From positions 1 to 64,000 of the forward strand of contig CANQJC010000004.1 of NCBI GenBank assembly GCA_947624165.1: 64,000 nt of DNA. The letters are read 5' to 3'. The notes under the pieces are model-generated. The model was not told the origin of the DNA and did not search any database. It worked only from the letters and a program-made list of their open reading frames with translations. Source of the DNA: an uncultured Clostridia bacterium. GTDB lineage: Bacteria > Bacillota > Clostridia > UBA1381. Position 1 is the stretch's first letter. The number at the start of each line of letters is the position of its first letter. Positions 8,205-18,765 of the stretch are shown piece by piece. The position numbers and the translations under genes were made by a program.

Positions 8205-8831
8205 ATGAAAAAAGCAATTTTAGGCACAAAGATAGGTATGACGCAGATCTTTGGCGAAGGCGGAGTAGTTATCCCCGTAACCGTCGTTTTGGCGGGACCG
8301 TGTGTCGTAACACAGAAAAAAACGGTTGACACGGACGGCTACGACGCTGTACAGGTAGGCTTCGGCGACGTTAAGGAAAAGCATCTTAACAAGCCCCAGC
8401 TCGGTCATTTCAAAAAGGCGGACATCGCAAATAAAAAGTATGTCAGAGAGTTCAGACTTGAGGACATTTCGGAGCTTAATGTCGGCGACGAAATCAAATC
8501 TGACATTTTCGCTGCCGGAGAAAAGGTCGACGTCACGGGTATTTCAAAGGGTAAAGGCTTTGCCGGCCCGATGAAACACGGTCTCCACAGAGGTCCCATG
8601 ACGCACGGTTCCAAGAGTAAGAGAGTATCCGGCTCAATGGGTATGTGCTCTAATCCCGGAAGAGTTTTCAAGGGTAAGGTACTGCCGGGACACATGGGTG
8701 TTCAGAGGGTTACAGTCCAGAATCTTGAGGTTGTCAAAATCGACGCTGACCAGAATTTGATTCTCGTTAAGGGAGCAATTCCCGGCGCAAAGGGCGGACT
8801 TGTTACAATCAGAAACAGCGTAAAGGCATAA
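8205..8831 (+). CDS. rplC: 50S ribosomal protein L3
   Basis: 208 residues with the N-terminal Gly-Thr-Lys-Ile-Gly-Met-Thr-Gln motif and the central Lys/Gly/His-rich loop (about residues 120-165) that reaches towards the peptidyl transferase centre. L3 starts 50S assembly. AAGGAGG precedes the ATG; it follows rpsJ after a 122-nt structured gap. Confidence 0.98.
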   Translation: MKKAILGTKIGMTQIFGEGGVVIPVTVVLAGPCVVTQKKTVDTDGYDAVQVGFGDVKEKHLNKPQLGHFKKADIANKKYVREFRLEDISELNVGDEIKSDIFAAGEKVDVTGISKGKGFAGPMKHGLHRGPMTHGSKSKRVSGSMGMCSNPGRVFKGKVLPGHMGVQRVTVQNLEVVKIDADQNLILVKGAIPGAKGGLVTIRNSVKA

Positions 8832-8859
8832 TCGGGATTATTGGAAAGGAGGAAATATA

Positions 8860-9483
8860 ATGGCTAAAGTGGCTTTATATAACATGGAAGGCGCAAAGAC
8901 CGGCACCATGGAGGTTTCGGATGCTGTCTTTGCCGCTGAAGTGAATGAATCGGTGCTGCATCAGGTAGTTGTCAACCATCTTGCAAACCGGAGACAGGGT
9001 ACGCAGAGTACCAAAACACGCACGGAAGTCCGCGGCGGCGGCGTCAAGCCCTGGAGACAGAAGGATACGGGTCACGCGAGACAGGGAAGCATACGCGCTC
9101 CTCAGTGGACCGGCGGCGGAGTAGCTCTGGGACCTAAGCCCAGAAGTTACAGATTCAGCGTTAACAAGAAGGTAAAGAAAATCGCTTTAAGAAGCGCGCT
9201 TTCGGTTAAATACGCGGATTATAAGGTATTCGTTATAGACGAATTGAAGCTTGACGAAATAAAAACGGCAAAGATCGCAAATCTTTTAAAAGGTCTTGAG
9301 GTCAGCACAAAGGCTCTTATTGTTACAGCCGACGCCGACGAGACGATCTATAAGTCCGCAAGAAACATAAAGAACGTTACCCCGACGCACGTGGGTACGC
9401 TCAACACATACGACGTAATGAACAATGATGTGTTTATCGTTTCCAAGGACGCCGTTGCAAAGATTGAGGAGGTGCTTGCGTAA
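8860..9483 (+). CDS. rplD: 50S ribosomal protein L4
   Basis: 207 residues, with the extended basic loop (about residues 45-95, containing TRTEVRGGG and KPWRQKGTGHARQG-like sequence) that lines the exit tunnel. In E. coli L4 represses its own operon through the S10 leader; whether that holds in this Clostridium-like leader is not known. Its stop codon shares one base with the rplW start, so the pair is translationally coupled. Confidence 0.98.
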   Translation: MAKVALYNMEGAKTGTMEVSDAVFAAEVNESVLHQVVVNHLANRRQGTQSTKTRTEVRGGGVKPWRQKDTGHARQGSIRAPQWTGGGVALGPKPRSYRFSVNKKVKKIALRSALSVKYADYKVFVIDELKLDEIKTAKIANLLKGLEVSTKALIVTADADETIYKSARNIKNVTPTHVGTLNTYDVMNNDVFIVSKDAVAKIEEVLA

Positions 9484-9785
9484 TGAATTCATACGATATT
9501 CTTAAAAGACCCGTCATCTCTGAGCGCAGTATGGATAAGATCTACGACAGAGAGGGTAACGAAATCAAGAAGTACACCTTCGAGGTTCCCAAAACCGTAA
9601 ACAAGGTTGAAATAAAGAAAGCTGTCGAGGAGGTATTCGGCGTAAAGGTTGCAAAGGTCAATACGATGAACGTGCTCGGCAAGGTAAAGAGAATGGGCAG
9701 ATACGAGGGCAGACGCGCCTCGTGGAAAAAAGCGATAGTAACTCTTACCGACGACAGCAAAACGATTGAGTTCTTCGAAATTTAA
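9483..9785 (+). CDS. rplW: 50S ribosomal protein L23
   Basis: 100 residues. Contains the family start ([13 protein letters not shown]) and the basic loop around residues 65-80. L23 surrounds the tunnel exit and is the docking point for trigger factor and SRP. The ATG overlaps the rplD stop (TAATG). Confidence 0.98.
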   Translation: MNSYDILKRPVISERSMDKIYDREGNEIKKYTFEVPKTVNKVEIKKAVEEVFGVKVAKVNTMNVLGKVKRMGRYEGRRASWKKAIVTLTDDSKTIEFFEI

Positions 9786-9819
9786 TCGCAAATTTAGAGA
9801 ATAAGGAGAGTAAAGGATC

Positions 9820-10653
9820 ATGGCACTTAAAAAGTATAATCCTACTTCGCCTGCAAGAAGATTCATGACGGTTTCTGACTTCTCCGAGATTACGAAGAAG
9901 TCGCCCGAACGCTCGCTCCTCGCAAAGAAGGACAAGAACGCCGGAAGAAACTCATACGGAAGAATTACCGTTCGTCACAGAGGCGGAGGAAACAGAAGAA
10001 AGTACAGAATTATTGACTTTAAAAGAAACAAGGACGGCATGAACGCTACCGTTATCGGTATCGAGTACGATCCGAACAGAAGCGCGAATATCGCTCTTAT
10101 TCAGTACGAGGACGGCGAAAAGGCTTATATTATCGCTCCCGTAGGTCTTACCGACGGCGACGTAGTCGTTTCGGGCGAGGGCGCGGATATCAAGCCCGGT
10201 AACGCGCTGTTCATAAAGGACATTCCCGTAGGTACGCTCATTCACAATATCGAGCTTTATCCGGGCAAGGGCGCGCAGCTCGTAAGAAGCGCGGGCAACA
10301 GCGCGCAGCTTATGGCTAAGGAAGGCAAGTATGCGCAGGTCAAGCTCCCTTCGGGAGAGGTAAGAATGATTCGTCTTGACTGTAAGGCGACGATCGGCGT
10401 TATAGGCAATCAGGAACATTCGAACATCTCGATAGGTAAGGCGGGCAGAAAGCGTCACATGGGTTGGAGACCGACCGTTCGAGGCGTTGTTATGAACCCG
10501 AACGACCACCCGCACGGCGGTGGTGAAGGTAAGTCGCCTATCGGACGTCCCGCACCTGTTACCCCGTGGGGTAAACCCGCTCTCGGTCTCAAGACCAGAA
10601 AGCATAAGAACAGAACAGATAAGTTTATCGTAAAGAGAAGAAACGCTAAATAA
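9820..10653 (+). CDS. rplB: 50S ribosomal protein L2
   Basis: 277 residues, typical for bacterial L2. The N-terminal [10 protein letters not shown] motif, two beta-barrel domains and the C-terminal region with the conserved [11 protein letters not shown] segment (His nearby at the HPHGGG motif) are all present. L2 is essential for subunit joining and peptidyl transfer. AAGGAGAG precedes the ATG. Confidence 0.98.
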   Translation: MALKKYNPTSPARRFMTVSDFSEITKKSPERSLLAKKDKNAGRNSYGRITVRHRGGGNRRKYRIIDFKRNKDGMNATVIGIEYDPNRSANIALIQYEDGEKAYIIAPVGLTDGDVVVSGEGADIKPGNALFIKDIPVGTLIHNIELYPGKGAQLVRSAGNSAQLMAKEGKYAQVKLPSGEVRMIRLDCKATIGVIGNQEHSNISIGKAGRKRHMGWRPTVRGVVMNPNDHPHGGGEGKSPIGRPAPVTPWGKPALGLKTRKHKNRTDKFIVKRRNAK

Positions 10654-10679
10654 TCGTATATTGAAAGGAGGAAGATTTA

Positions 10680-10952
10680 ATGGGCAGATCACTTAAAAAG
10701 GGACCTTTCGTTGAAGAAAGTCTTATGAAGAGAATTGACGCTATGAACGCGGCAAACGAAAAAAAGGTCGTTAAAACATGGTCGAGAGCTTCCACAATTT
10801 TCCCTGAAATGGTTGGACACACAATCGCCGTTCATGACGGCAGAAAGCATGTCCCCGTATTTATCAGCGAGGATATGGTAGGTCACAGACTCGGCGAGTT
10901 CGCACCCACGAGAACCTTTAGGGGTCACGCAGGAGCGAAAACCTCTAAATAA
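10680..10952 (+). CDS. rpsS: 30S ribosomal protein S19
   Basis: 90 residues beginning [10 protein letters not shown], with the conserved [11 protein letters not shown] and [10 protein letters not shown] segments. S19 lies in the 30S head next to S13. GAAAGGAGG precedes the ATG. Confidence 0.98.
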   Translation: MGRSLKKGPFVEESLMKRIDAMNAANEKKVVKTWSRASTIFPEMVGHTIAVHDGRKHVPVFISEDMVGHRLGEFAPTRTFRGHAGAKTSK

Positions 10953-11031
10953 TAGCTGAGGTCAGAATAACAGGATTTACAGAGGGGAGTAAAATCCCCG
11001 TTCGAGAATATTGCAAAAGGAGGATTCCGAA

Positions 11032-11370
11032 ATGGAAGCACGCGCAGTTTTAAGATATGCTCGTATTTCGCCGAGAAAGGTGAAGATAGTGCTTGACTTA
11101 ATAAGGAACAAGCCTGTAAACGTCGCGAAGGGTATTTTGGACAATACTCCGAAAGCGGCAAGCGAGTATTTGTTAAAGCTTCTCGCGTCTGCGGTAGCAA
11201 ACGCGGAGAACAATCATGATATGGATAAAGATAAACTATACGTTGCCGAATGTTACGCAACGCAAGGTCCTACTTTAAAGAGAATACAGCCCCACTCACA
11301 TGGCAGAGCGTTCAAGATTTTAAAGAGAACCAGCCATATCACCTTAGTATTAAAGGAAATGGAAAAGTAA
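11032..11370 (+). CDS. rplV: 50S ribosomal protein L22
   Basis: 112 residues with the [18 protein letters not shown] start and the C-terminal tunnel hairpin region ending in HITLVLKE. An ATG further up at 11011 is in frame, but AAAGGAGG at 11017-11023 fits 11032. A small GGGGA/TCCCC hairpin lies in the gap after rpsS. Confidence 0.97.
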   Translation: MEARAVLRYARISPRKVKIVLDLIRNKPVNVAKGILDNTPKAASEYLLKLLASAVANAENNHDMDKDKLYVAECYATQGPTLKRIQPHSHGRAFKILKRTSHITLVLKEMEK

Positions 11371-11389
11371 TCGCAAAGGAGGTTCACAA

Positions 11390-12115
11390 ATGGGACAAAA
11401 GGTTAATCCGCACGGACTTAGAGTCGGTGTTATAAAGGACTGGGATTCAACATGGATTGCCGGTAAGAAGGATTTCGGAGACCAGTTGGTTGAAGATTAC
11501 AATATAAGAAAATTTGTTAAAAAGACCTGCTTTGACGCAGGAGTTGCCAAAATAGGCATCGAGAGAAAGCAGAATAAGGTTTTCATCACGATTCACGCGG
11601 CGAAGCCCGGTATAATAATCGGACGCGGCGGCGCGGAGATCGACAAGCTTAAGGCGCAGATAGAAAAGCTCACGTCAAGAGCGGTGAGCGTGAACATTAT
11701 GGAGGTTAAGTCTCCTGATACAAACGCGCAGCTCGTTGCCGAAAATATCGCGGCACAGCTTGAAAGACGTATTTCGTTCAGACGCGCCATGAAGCAGGTT
11801 ATGGGCAGAGCGATGCGTCTTGGCATAAAGGGTATCAAGACGGCGGTTGCCGGTCGTGTGGGCGGCGCGGAAATCGCAAGAACCGAACAGTATCACGAGG
11901 GTACAATTCCTCTTCAGACCTTGAGAGCGGACATTGACTACGGTTTCGCCGAAGCGCACACGACATACGGAATTTTGGGCGTTAAGGTCTGGATTTACAA
12001 GGGTGAGATCCTCAACGTCGCTGACGGCAGAAAGAAGGAAGCCGCGGCACAGGCCGCAGATTCTTCAAGACGCGATAACCGCCGTCGTGACAGAAGACCG
12101 AAGGGAGGCAGATAA
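11390..12115 (+). CDS. rpsC: 30S ribosomal protein S3
   Basis: 241 residues: N-terminal domain, KH domain with the GRGGAEID-type loop (about residues 70-85), and C-terminal domain ending in a very basic Arg-rich tail. S3 is part of the mRNA entry helicase. AAAGGAGG precedes the ATG. Confidence 0.98.
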   Translation: MGQKVNPHGLRVGVIKDWDSTWIAGKKDFGDQLVEDYNIRKFVKKTCFDAGVAKIGIERKQNKVFITIHAAKPGIIIGRGGAEIDKLKAQIEKLTSRAVSVNIMEVKSPDTNAQLVAENIAAQLERRISFRRAMKQVMGRAMRLGIKGIKTAVAGRVGGAEIARTEQYHEGTIPLQTLRADIDYGFAEAHTTYGILGVKVWIYKGEILNVADGRKKEAAAQAADSSRRDNRRRDRRPKGGR

Positions 12116-12117
12116 TC

Positions 12118-12540
12118 ATGTTGTTACCTAAAAGAGTTAAATACAGACGCGTTATGCGCGGCAGAATGAAGGGTAAGGCAACACGCGGCAACGTTGTATC
12201 AAACGGCGAGTTTGGATTGCAGGCACTTGAGCCGGCATGGATAACGTCGAGACAGATAGAGGCTGCCCGTATAGCTATGACGAGATACACGCGCAGAGGC
12301 GGTCAGGTATGGATCAAGATATTCCCCGATAAGCCGGTGACAAGAAAGCCTGCCGAGACCCGAATGGGTTCAGGTAAGGGTGCTCCCGAATATTGGGTAG
12401 CGGTTGTAAAGCCCGGAAGAGTTTTATTCGAAATGGCAGGCGTAAGCGAAGATATCGCAAGAGAAGCTATGCGTCTTGCTATGCACAAGCTGCCCATCAA
12501 GTGCAAGTTTGTGACACGTCAAGCAGAGGATGGTGAATAA
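12118..12540 (+). CDS. rplP: 50S ribosomal protein L16
   Basis: 140 residues, beginning [10 protein letters not shown] and with the conserved [17 protein letters not shown] region (about 81-97). L16 binds near the A-site tRNA elbow. It starts 2 nt after rpsC, with the Shine-Dalgarno inside the rpsC end. Confidence 0.98.
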   Translation: MLLPKRVKYRRVMRGRMKGKATRGNVVSNGEFGLQALEPAWITSRQIEAARIAMTRYTRRGGQVWIKIFPDKPVTRKPAETRMGSGKGAPEYWVAVVKPGRVLFEMAGVSEDIAREAMRLAMHKLPIKCKFVTRQAEDGE

Positions 12541-12542
12541 GA

Positions 12543-12746
12543 ATGAAAGTAAATGAGCTAAGAGATTTATCGACACCTGAATTAGAGGAAAAGCTTGCGG
12601 ACAGCAAGCAGGAATTGTTCAATCTGAGATTTCAGCACGCCATTAACCAGTTGGAGAACCCCAAAAGGATTGGCGAGGTAAAGAAAACTATCGCTCGTAT
12701 TTTAACCATCATTCATGAAAGAGAACTGCAAGGCAGTGCGATGTAA
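12543..12746 (+). CDS. rpmC: 50S ribosomal protein L29
   Basis: 67 residues, two-helix coiled protein with the ELFNLRFQ and [11 protein letters not shown] signatures. It lies by the tunnel exit next to L23. Starts 2 nt after the rplP stop. Confidence 0.97.
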   Translation: MKVNELRDLSTPELEEKLADSKQELFNLRFQHAINQLENPKRIGEVKKTIARILTIIHERELQGSAM

Positions 12747-12856
12747 TAGGCCGGCGAATGTACGGATATATTCTTCCGCGGTGCGGACGGGATATAGAAG
12801 CGTCGGAAAGAGCAGATAGAATTTTATGAAGAATGTGCGGAAGGAGGCACTTATCT

Positions 12857-13114
12857 GTGGAAGAAAGAAACAGCCGTAAGGTTAAGATCGGTAAGGTTAT
12901 AAGCAACAAGATGGACAAGACAATCGTTGTTGCCATTGAAGAGAACAGAAAGCACGCGCTTTATGGCAAAATTGTAAAGAACACTTACAAGCTGAAGGCG
13001 CATGATGAAGAAAACGCTTGCTCCATAGGCGATAAGGTAAAAGTAATGGAAACAAGACCCTTGTCAAAGGACAAGAGATGGAGATTAGTGGAAATTGTTG
13101 AAAAGGTTAAGTAA
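12857..13114 (+). CDS. rpsQ: 30S ribosomal protein S17
   Basis: 85 residues from a GTG start (MEERNSRK). AAGGAGG at 12841-12847 lies between the upstream in-frame ATG at 12833 and this GTG, so the longer form is not used. An OB-fold primary 16S rRNA binder with the conserved [10 protein letters not shown] segment. The 110-nt gap before it shows no clear feature. Confidence 0.95.
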   Translation: MEERNSRKVKIGKVISNKMDKTIVVAIEENRKHALYGKIVKNTYKLKAHDEENACSIGDKVKVMETRPLSKDKRWRLVEIVEKVK

Positions 13115-13144
13115 GTCGACATTTCCCGGAAGGAGGAAGTTTTA

Positions 13145-13513
13145 ATGATTCAACAACAAACACTTTTAAAAGTGGCTGACAATACAGGAGCCAAAGAAGT
13201 TATGTGTATACGCGTAATGGGCGGCAGCAGAAAGAGATATGCCGCCGTGGGCGACGAAATCATTTGCAGCGTTAAAAAGGCAACGCCGGGCGGCGTTGTA
13301 AAGAAGGGTGACGTTGTGAAGGCTGTTGTGGTCAGAACGGTTAAAGAGTCAAAGCGCGCCGACGGCTCGTACATCAGATTTGACGAGAACGCGGCGGTTA
13401 TCGTAAGAGACGACAAGAACCCAAGAGGTACCCGTATCTTCGGTCCTGTGGCAAGAGAGCTAAGAGACAAAGAGTATATGAAGATACTATCATTGGCTCC
13501 GGAAGTTCTTTAA
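13145..13513 (+). CDS. rplN: 50S ribosomal protein L14
   Basis: 122 residues starting MIQQQT, with the conserved ADNTGAKE and [13 protein letters not shown] motifs. L14 forms inter-subunit bridges and is the docking site of RsfS. AAGGAGG precedes the ATG. Confidence 0.98.
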   Translation: MIQQQTLLKVADNTGAKEVMCIRVMGGSRKRYAAVGDEIICSVKKATPGGVVKKGDVVKAVVVRTVKESKRADGSYIRFDENAAVIVRDDKNPRGTRIFGPVARELRDKEYMKILSLAPEVL

Positions 13514-13534
13514 TTAAGGAGGATAATTGGTACA

Positions 13535-13858
13535 ATGAAAAAAATGCATGTTAAAAGAGGCGATATCGTTAAGGTCATCGCCGGTAAGGATAAGGGCAAG
13601 GAAGGCAAAATCATTACGGCTATCCCGGCTGCCAACAAGGTAATTGTTGAAGGTGTCGCCGTTGCGAAGAGACATCAAAAGGCGAGAGTGCAGGGACAGG
13701 AAAGCGGTATTATCCATAAGGAAATGCCGATCGACGCTTCAAACGTAATGAGGATCTGCTCAAAATGCGGAAAGCCGTCGAGAACGGGCGTAAGAGTGCT
13801 TGCCGACGGTTCAAAAATAAGATACTGCAAGAAATGTGACGCAGAGATTAGCGATTGA
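13535..13858 (+). CDS. rplX: 50S ribosomal protein L24
   Basis: 107 residues. A KOW motif occupies residues about 5-35 ([19 protein letters not shown]). The C-terminus holds two Cys-X2-Cys pairs (CSKC and CKKC), a zinc-ribbon-like extension seen in L24 of many anaerobes. L24 starts 50S assembly. Confidence 0.98.
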   Translation: MKKMHVKRGDIVKVIAGKDKGKEGKIITAIPAANKVIVEGVAVAKRHQKARVQGQESGIIHKEMPIDASNVMRICSKCGKPSRTGVRVLADGSKIRYCKKCDAEISD

Positions 13859-13884
13859 TTTTCGAGAGGAGGAAAATTCTTACA

Positions 13885-14424
13885 ATGAGTAGAATGGAAG
13901 AAAAGTATAATAAAGAAGTTGCTCCGGCTCTCATGGAGAAGTTCGGTTACAAAAGCATAATGCAAATTCCCAAGCTCGACAAAATCGTTGTAAATATCGG
14001 TATGGGCGAAGCGAAGGACAATCCGAAGGCTATTGAAGCGGCTTGTTCGGATTTGGCTGCAATCACGGGTCAGAAGCCCATTATTACAAAGGCAAAGAAA
14101 TCGGTTGCGAATTTTAAACTGAGAGAAGGCATGAATATCGGCTGCAAGGTAACGCTGAGATCCGATAAGATGTACGAATTCTTAGACAGATTTTTCAACG
14201 TCGCGCTTCCGCGAGTACGCGATTTCAGAGGAATCAACCCGAACGGCTTCGACGGCAGAGGAAATTACAGCGTCGGCGTGAAGGAACAGCTTATATTCCC
14301 TGAAATTGACTACGACAAGATTGACAAAATCAGAGGTATGGACATAAACATTGTCACAACCGCAAAGACGGATGAGGAAGCACGCGAGCTTCTGAGCCTT
14401 ATGGGCGCGCCGTTTCGTTCGTAA
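13885..14424 (+). CDS. rplE: 50S ribosomal protein L5
   Basis: 179 residues; conserved [11 protein letters not shown] and [18 protein letters not shown] segments. L5 binds 5S rRNA and contacts P-site tRNA. GAGGAGG (13866-13872) fixes the ATG at 13885 rather than the upstream in-frame codon. Confidence 0.97.
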   Translation: MSRMEEKYNKEVAPALMEKFGYKSIMQIPKLDKIVVNIGMGEAKDNPKAIEAACSDLAAITGQKPIITKAKKSVANFKLREGMNIGCKVTLRSDKMYEFLDRFFNVALPRVRDFRGINPNGFDGRGNYSVGVKEQLIFPEIDYDKIDKIRGMDINIVTTAKTDEEARELLSLMGAPFRS

Positions 14425-14446
14425 TTGAGAAGGAGGATATATAACG

Positions 14447-14632
14447 ATGGCAAGAAAAGCAATGGTTATAAAACAGCAGAAGAAACCTAAGTATTCTACA
14501 CAAGCTTACACAAGATGCAAGATTTGCGGCAGACCGCACGCGTATCTGAGAAAGTTCGGTATTTGCCGTATATGCTTCAGAGAGCTGGCTTACAAGGGTC
14601 AGATCCCCGGCGTAAGAAAAGCAAGCTGGTAA
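14447..14632 (+). CDS. rpsN: 30S ribosomal protein S14, zinc-binding type
   Basis: 61 residues, the short zinc form, with two Cys-X2-Cys pairs in CKICGRP and CRICFREL. This is the zinc-dependent (C+) paralogue; a zinc-free copy, if any, is not in this window. Relevant because a zinc transporter and Fur-family regulator lie at 35.8-38.6 kb. Confidence 0.98.
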   Translation: MARKAMVIKQQKKPKYSTQAYTRCKICGRPHAYLRKFGICRICFRELAYKGQIPGVRKASW

Positions 14633-14712
14633 AATCGGGACTTTTCGGTCTGTTTTTAAGATATTAGATAGAGTACGATTTCTTTTGAAGATTTCGGAAG
14701 GAGGTAAATTAA

Positions 14713-15111
14713 ATGCAAATAACTGATCCTATCGCAGATTTGCTTACAAGAATCAGAAACGCAAGCTCATCGAAGCACGACACGGTTGACGTTCCCGCTT
14801 CAAACATGAAAACGGCAATTGTGAAAATTCTTAACGATGAGGGTTATATAAACGGCTATCAGGTAATGGAGGACGGCAAGCAGGGCGTTATCAGAATCAA
14901 CCTGAAGTACGGTCCTAACAAGGAAAAGGTTATCAGCGGTCTTAAAAGAATTTCCAAGCCCGGTTTGAGATTTTATGCCGGCGCGGACGAAATCCCCAGA
15001 GTTCTCAAGGGACTCGGTATTGCAATAGTATCCACATCAAAGGGTATTATGACCGATAAAGAAGCGAGAAAGCAGAACATAGGCGGAGAGGTTCTCGCTT
15101 TTGTATGGTAA
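14713..15111 (+). CDS. rpsH: 30S ribosomal protein S8
   Basis: 132 residues starting [17 protein letters not shown] with the conserved C-terminal [13 protein letters not shown] motif. In E. coli S8 represses the spc operon by binding a helix mimic upstream in the mRNA. Followed here by a 209-nt gap with a long inverted repeat. Confidence 0.98.
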   Translation: MQITDPIADLLTRIRNASSSKHDTVDVPASNMKTAIVKILNDEGYINGYQVMEDGKQGVIRINLKYGPNKEKVISGLKRISKPGLRFYAGADEIPRVLKGLGIAIVSTSKGIMTDKEARKQNIGGEVLAFVW

Positions 15112-15118
15112 TAAGGAA

Positions 15119-15241
15119 GAATTTTTAATCATTCAGCCTGATTTTCCGTCTCTCGTCGTTAAAGCCGCTCGCCGTACAGGAGTACTGTCTTCGCGGCTTT
15201 GCCTTGACAGACGAAAAATCAAATCTGAATTCTAAAAATTC
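15119..15241 (+). repeat. Long imperfect inverted repeat between rpsH and rplF
   Basis: Arms pair in blocks from outside to inside: 15119-15126 with 15234-15241 (8 bp), 15131-15135 with 15226-15230, 15139-15145 with 15215-15221 (7 bp), 15147-15151 with 15209-15213, 15161-15168 with 15193-15200 (AAAGCCGC/GCGGCTTT), and 15176-15179 with 15185-15188. About 37 bp in all over 123 nt. Its ends do not carry a T tract, so it is not a plain terminator. It may be a processing site, a binding site for a ribosomal protein, or a MITE-like insertion. Confidence 0.75.
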
Positions 15242-15320
15242 ATGCCGAGTTTTTATAAAGGAACTAAAGTAACTGAAAACTTACTGAGCTAAGAAAATTT
15301 AAGTTAAGGAGGAAAATCCT

Positions 15321-15869
15321 ATGTCAAGAATAGGTAAAATGCCTATCACTGTCCCGGCAGGCGTCGAGGTAAAAATCAGTGATACAAACGAAATTACTGT
15401 AAAAGGTAAGAACGGAACTCTTTCGAGACGGCTCCACCCCGATATGATAGTAAAGAACGAGGGCGGAGTTATAACGGTAGAGCGTCCGTCGGAAGATAAA
15501 ATGCACAAGTCGCTGCACGGTCTTACAAGAACACTTGTAAACAACATGGTTGTCGGCGTCACCGAAGGATTCACAAAGGAGCTTGAGATCAACGGCGTTG
15601 GTTACAGAGCGTCAATGCAGGGCAAAACGCTCAATCTCAGCCTTGGATACTCTCATCCTGTGCTTTATGAAGCAAAGGAAGGAGTAACGATCGAGGTTCC
15701 CGCTCCCAACAGGATCATAGTAAAGGGCGCGAACAAGGAAGACGTCGGAGCTACCGCTGCGAAGATAAGAGAGTTCAGACAGCCCGAACCTTATAAGGGC
15801 AAGGGTATCAAGTACCTGAACGAGCATATCAGACGCAAAGAAGGAAAAGCGGGAGCTAAGAAGAAATAA
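15321..15869 (+). CDS. rplF: 50S ribosomal protein L6
   Basis: 182 residues, two alpha/beta repeats, start MSRIGKMPI and end region [12 protein letters not shown]6 lies near the sarcin-ricin loop. AAGGAGG precedes the ATG. Confidence 0.98.
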   Translation: MSRIGKMPITVPAGVEVKISDTNEITVKGKNGTLSRRLHPDMIVKNEGGVITVERPSEDKMHKSLHGLTRTLVNNMVVGVTEGFTKELEINGVGYRASMQGKTLNLSLGYSHPVLYEAKEGVTIEVPAPNRIIVKGANKEDVGATAAKIREFRQPEPYKGKGIKYLNEHIRRKEGKAGAKKK

Positions 15870-15888
15870 TTGAAAGGAGTGTTCTTAA

Positions 15889-16248
15889 ATGATTAAGAAG
15901 GTAGATACAAAAACGGCGAGAATTCGTCGCCATAAAAGAGTTAGAAAGAACATCTCCGGAACAGCGGAGAGACCCCGCCTGAACGTGTTCAGAAGCGCGA
16001 GACACATTTATGCACAGATCATAGATGATTCAAAGGGTGTTACGCTTGTGGCAGCGTCAAGCATGGATAAGGATTTTGACGGCTACGGCGGCAACGTCGA
16101 GGGCGCGAAGAACGTCGGAAAGAAAATTGCCGAAAAGGCTGCCGCGGCAGGTATAAAAGCGGTAGTATTCGACAGAGGCGGATATGTATATCACGGCAGA
16201 GTGGAGGCTCTCGCAGAGGGTGCCAGAGAAGCCGGATTGGAATTCTAA
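15889..16248 (+). CDS. rplR: 50S ribosomal protein L18
   Basis: 119 residues with the basic N-terminus and the conserved [16 protein letters not shown] and [12 protein letters not shown] segments. It binds 5S rRNA with L5. GAAAGGAG precedes the ATG. Confidence 0.98.
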   Translation: MIKKVDTKTARIRRHKRVRKNISGTAERPRLNVFRSARHIYAQIIDDSKGVTLVAASSMDKDFDGYGGNVEGAKNVGKKIAEKAAAAGIKAVVFDRGGYVYHGRVEALAEGAREAGLEF

Positions 16249-16266
16249 CAGAAGGAGGACGAATAA

Positions 16267-16770
16267 GTGACTGACAGATTAGACGTAGAAGCTATTGAGC
16301 TTGAAGAAAATGTCGTAGCAATAAACCGTGTCGCCAAAACAGTTAAGGGCGGCAGAACCATGAGATTCAGCGCATTGGTCGTTGTAGGTGACAGAAACGG
16401 TCACGTAGGTTTCGGTCAGGGCAAGGCTGCTGAAATTCCCGACGCGATAAGAAAGGGTATTGACAGTGCTAAGAAAAACCTTATAAGCGTTCCTCTTGTG
16501 GGTACAACGATTCCTCATGAGGTAACAGGTATCGCGGGAGCAGGTAAGGTTCTCCTTAAACCCGCTTCACAGGGTACCGGCGTTATCGCGGGCGGCGCGG
16601 CGCGTGCCGTATTGGAGCTTGCCGGCGTTAAGGATATCAGAGCGAAGAGCTTGCGCTCGAACAATAAGAGAAACGTGGTCAGTGCTACTGTACAGGGCTT
16701 GTCCGAGCTGAAGCAGATCGAAGAAGTCGCAAGACTTCGCGGCAAGACCGTAGACCAAATCAGAGGTTAA
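16267..16770 (+). CDS. rpsE: 30S ribosomal protein S5
   Basis: 167 residues from a GTG start, with GAAGGAGG at 16252-16259. Double-stranded-RNA-binding-like N-terminal domain ([10 protein letters not shown]) and C-terminal domain ([20 protein letters not shown]). S5 takes part in decoding accuracy and mRNA entry. Confidence 0.98.
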   Translation: MTDRLDVEAIELEENVVAINRVAKTVKGGRTMRFSALVVVGDRNGHVGFGQGKAAEIPDAIRKGIDSAKKNLISVPLVGTTIPHEVTGIAGAGKVLLKPASQGTGVIAGGAARAVLELAGVKDIRAKSLRSNNKRNVVSATVQGLSELKQIEEVARLRGKTVDQIRG

Positions 16771-16787
16771 TAAGGAGGTATGCGGTA

Positions 16788-16967
16788 ATGGCTAAGTTAA
16801 AGGTTACATTGGTAAGGAGCACGATCGGCAGAAAAAAGGATCAGATCGCCACTGTCGAAGCTCTCGGACTTAAAAAGATAAGAAGTGTTGTTGAGCATAA
16901 CGACACACCTCAGATAAGAGGAATGATAAACAAGGTTTCTCACCTTGTTACAGTTGAAGAAATCTAA
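16788..16967 (+). CDS. rpmD: 50S ribosomal protein L30
   Basis: 59 residues, with the family pattern [12 protein letters not shown], the alternating [18 protein letters not shown] segment and C-terminal HLVTVEE. TAAGGAGG precedes the ATG, and it sits in its usual place between rpsE and rplO. Confidence 0.97.
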   Translation: MAKLKVTLVRSTIGRKKDQIATVEALGLKKIRSVVEHNDTPQIRGMINKVSHLVTVEEI

Positions 16968-16986
16968 AGTAAGGAGGTGCAGCAAG

Positions 16987-17427
16987 ATGAACTTAAACGA
17001 ATTAAAGCCTGCTGAAGGTTCCAAGTTCACACGCAAGAGAGTGGGCAGAGGTATCGGAAGCGGAACAGGTAAAACTTCGGGAAAAGGTCATAAAGGACAA
17101 AACGCACGTTCGGGCGGCGGTGTAAGACCGGGCTTTGAAGGCGGACAGATGCCGCTTTACAGAAGACTTCCTAAACGTGGTTTTAAGAATATATTTGCTA
17201 AGCAGTACGTTGCCGTAAACGTTGAGCTGCTCAACAAGTTTGAGGACGGCAGCGACGTGACGGCGCAGACGCTCAAGGAGAACGGCATTATAAGCAAAAC
17301 TCTTGACGGCGTTAAAATTCTCGGCAGAGGAGAGATCACAAAGAAGCTCAACGTCAAGGTTGCTAAAATCAGCGCGTCAGCCAAGGAAAAGATAGAAAAG
17401 GCGGGCGGAAAGGCAGAGGTGATATAA
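16987..17427 (+). CDS. rplO: 50S ribosomal protein L15
   Basis: 146 residues starting [12 protein letters not shown], with the Gly/Arg/Lys-rich tail ([20 protein letters not shown] region, residues 18 onward). AAGGAGGTG at 16971-16979 fixes the start. L15 is a late 50S assembly protein; it precedes secY as in most bacteria. Confidence 0.98.
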   Translation: MNLNELKPAEGSKFTRKRVGRGIGSGTGKTSGKGHKGQNARSGGGVRPGFEGGQMPLYRRLPKRGFKNIFAKQYVAVNVELLNKFEDGSDVTAQTLKENGIISKTLDGVKILGRGEITKKLNVKVAKISASAKEKIEKAGGKAEVI

Positions 17428-17428
17428 A

Positions 17429-18751
17429 ATGCTTCAGACTTTAAGAAACGCATGGAAAATTCCCGACCTTCGCCGCAGAATACTTTTTACGCTGATGATG
17501 CTTATAGTATTCAGATTCGGAGCGCATATCCCCGTGCCGTTTTTAAGCTCGGAAGCTATGCAGGCATTTTTGGGCAACGGCGGAACGGACTTGTTCAGCT
17601 TGTTTGATGTATTCACGGGCGGTGCGTTCTCAAACGCCACGGTTATGGCGATGGGTGTTTCACCGTACATCAACGCGTCGATCATCGTACAGCTTCTGAC
17701 TGTTGCGATTCCTTCTCTTGAGCGTCTCGCCAAGGAAGGACTTGAAGGAAGAAAGAAGATAAACAAAATAACGAGATACCTCGGTATCGCGCTTGCGTTT
17801 ATACAGGGCGCGGGACTTTACGTAACGCTCTACAACATGGGCAGCGCGATAACAGATCCGAGCGTGCTTACGTTCTTTGTAATCGTCCTGACATTTACCG
17901 CGGGTACCGCGTTCATTATCTGGCTGGGCGAGCTTATAACGGAAAAGGGTCTCGGAAACGGCGTATCTATGATCATCTTCGCCGGTATCGTTTCAAGAAT
18001 ACCGACTGCCGCTTACAATCTGTATAACCAGAAGCTCGGAAGCGGTATTACGGCGGGCGGACTTATCTTCGTCGCGGCTGTTGTAATAGTGGCTGTCGCC
18101 GCTATAACGTTCGTTGTATTCTTCTCCGACGCGGAAAGAAGAATACCCGTTCAGTATGCAAAGAGAGTTGTCGGACGTAAGATGTACGGCGGTCAGAGTA
18201 CGAATATTCCGATCAAGGTTGCCGCGGGCGGCGTTATGCCGATAATCTTCGCGTCATCTATAATGGCGTTCCCCGCGACGATAGTAAGATTGCTTTCGGG
18301 CGGCAATATGCCCCAAAGCCCCAGTTTGGGATATTATATCCTCGGCTGTCTTTCGGCGGGCTTCGCTTCAGAATGGTGGACCAGCGTTGTATATGCTGTT
18401 ATATATGCGCTGCTTATCCTCTTCTTCACGTATTTCTATTCTTCGATCCAGTTCAACCCCGTTGAGCTTGCGAACAACATGAAGAAGAGCGGCGGATATA
18501 TCCCCGGTATCAGACCCGGTAAACCGACAAGCGAATATATTCACAAGATATCTTCAAGACTGAATCTTGTGGGTGCGTTCTTCCTTGCGGTCGTTGCGAT
18601 ACTGCCGGTAGTTGTCGGCGCGGTATTTAATATCACATCGCTCCAGATAGGCGGTACGTCGCTGCTTATTATGGAAGGCGTCGCGCTTGAAACCGTAAGA
18701 CAGATAGAATCGCAGATGACCATGCGTCACTACAAAGGTTTTCTTGAGTAA
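17429..18751 (+). CDS. secY: Preprotein translocase subunit SecY
   Basis: 440 residues with ten predicted membrane spans; the channel of the Sec system. The plug region follows span 1, and the conserved cytoplasmic loops (ERLAKEGLEGRKKI; AERRIPVQYAKRVVGRKMYGG) that contact ribosome and SecA are present. It starts one base after the rplO stop, so translation is coupled. Confidence 0.98.
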   Translation: MLQTLRNAWKIPDLRRRILFTLMMLIVFRFGAHIPVPFLSSEAMQAFLGNGGTDLFSLFDVFTGGAFSNATVMAMGVSPYINASIIVQLLTVAIPSLERLAKEGLEGRKKINKITRYLGIALAFIQGAGLYVTLYNMGSAITDPSVLTFFVIVLTFTAGTAFIIWLGELITEKGLGNGVSMIIFAGIVSRIPTAAYNLYNQKLGSGITAGGLIFVAAVVIVAVAAITFVVFFSDAERRIPVQYAKRVVGRKMYGGQSTNIPIKVAAGGVMPIIFASSIMAFPATIVRLLSGGNMPQSPSLGYYILGCLSAGFASEWWTSVVYAVIYALLILFFTYFYSSIQFNPVELANNMKKSGGYIPGIRPGKPTSEYIHKISSRLNLVGAFFLAVVAILPVVVGAVFNITSLQIGGTSLLIMEGVALETVRQIESQMTMRHYKGFLE

Positions 18752-18765
18752 AGGCGGTATTTAAT

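Noticed and set aside
12747-12856. Possible small gene between rpmC and rpsQ
   Set aside because: No start with a ribosome site other than that of rpsQ; only short frames.
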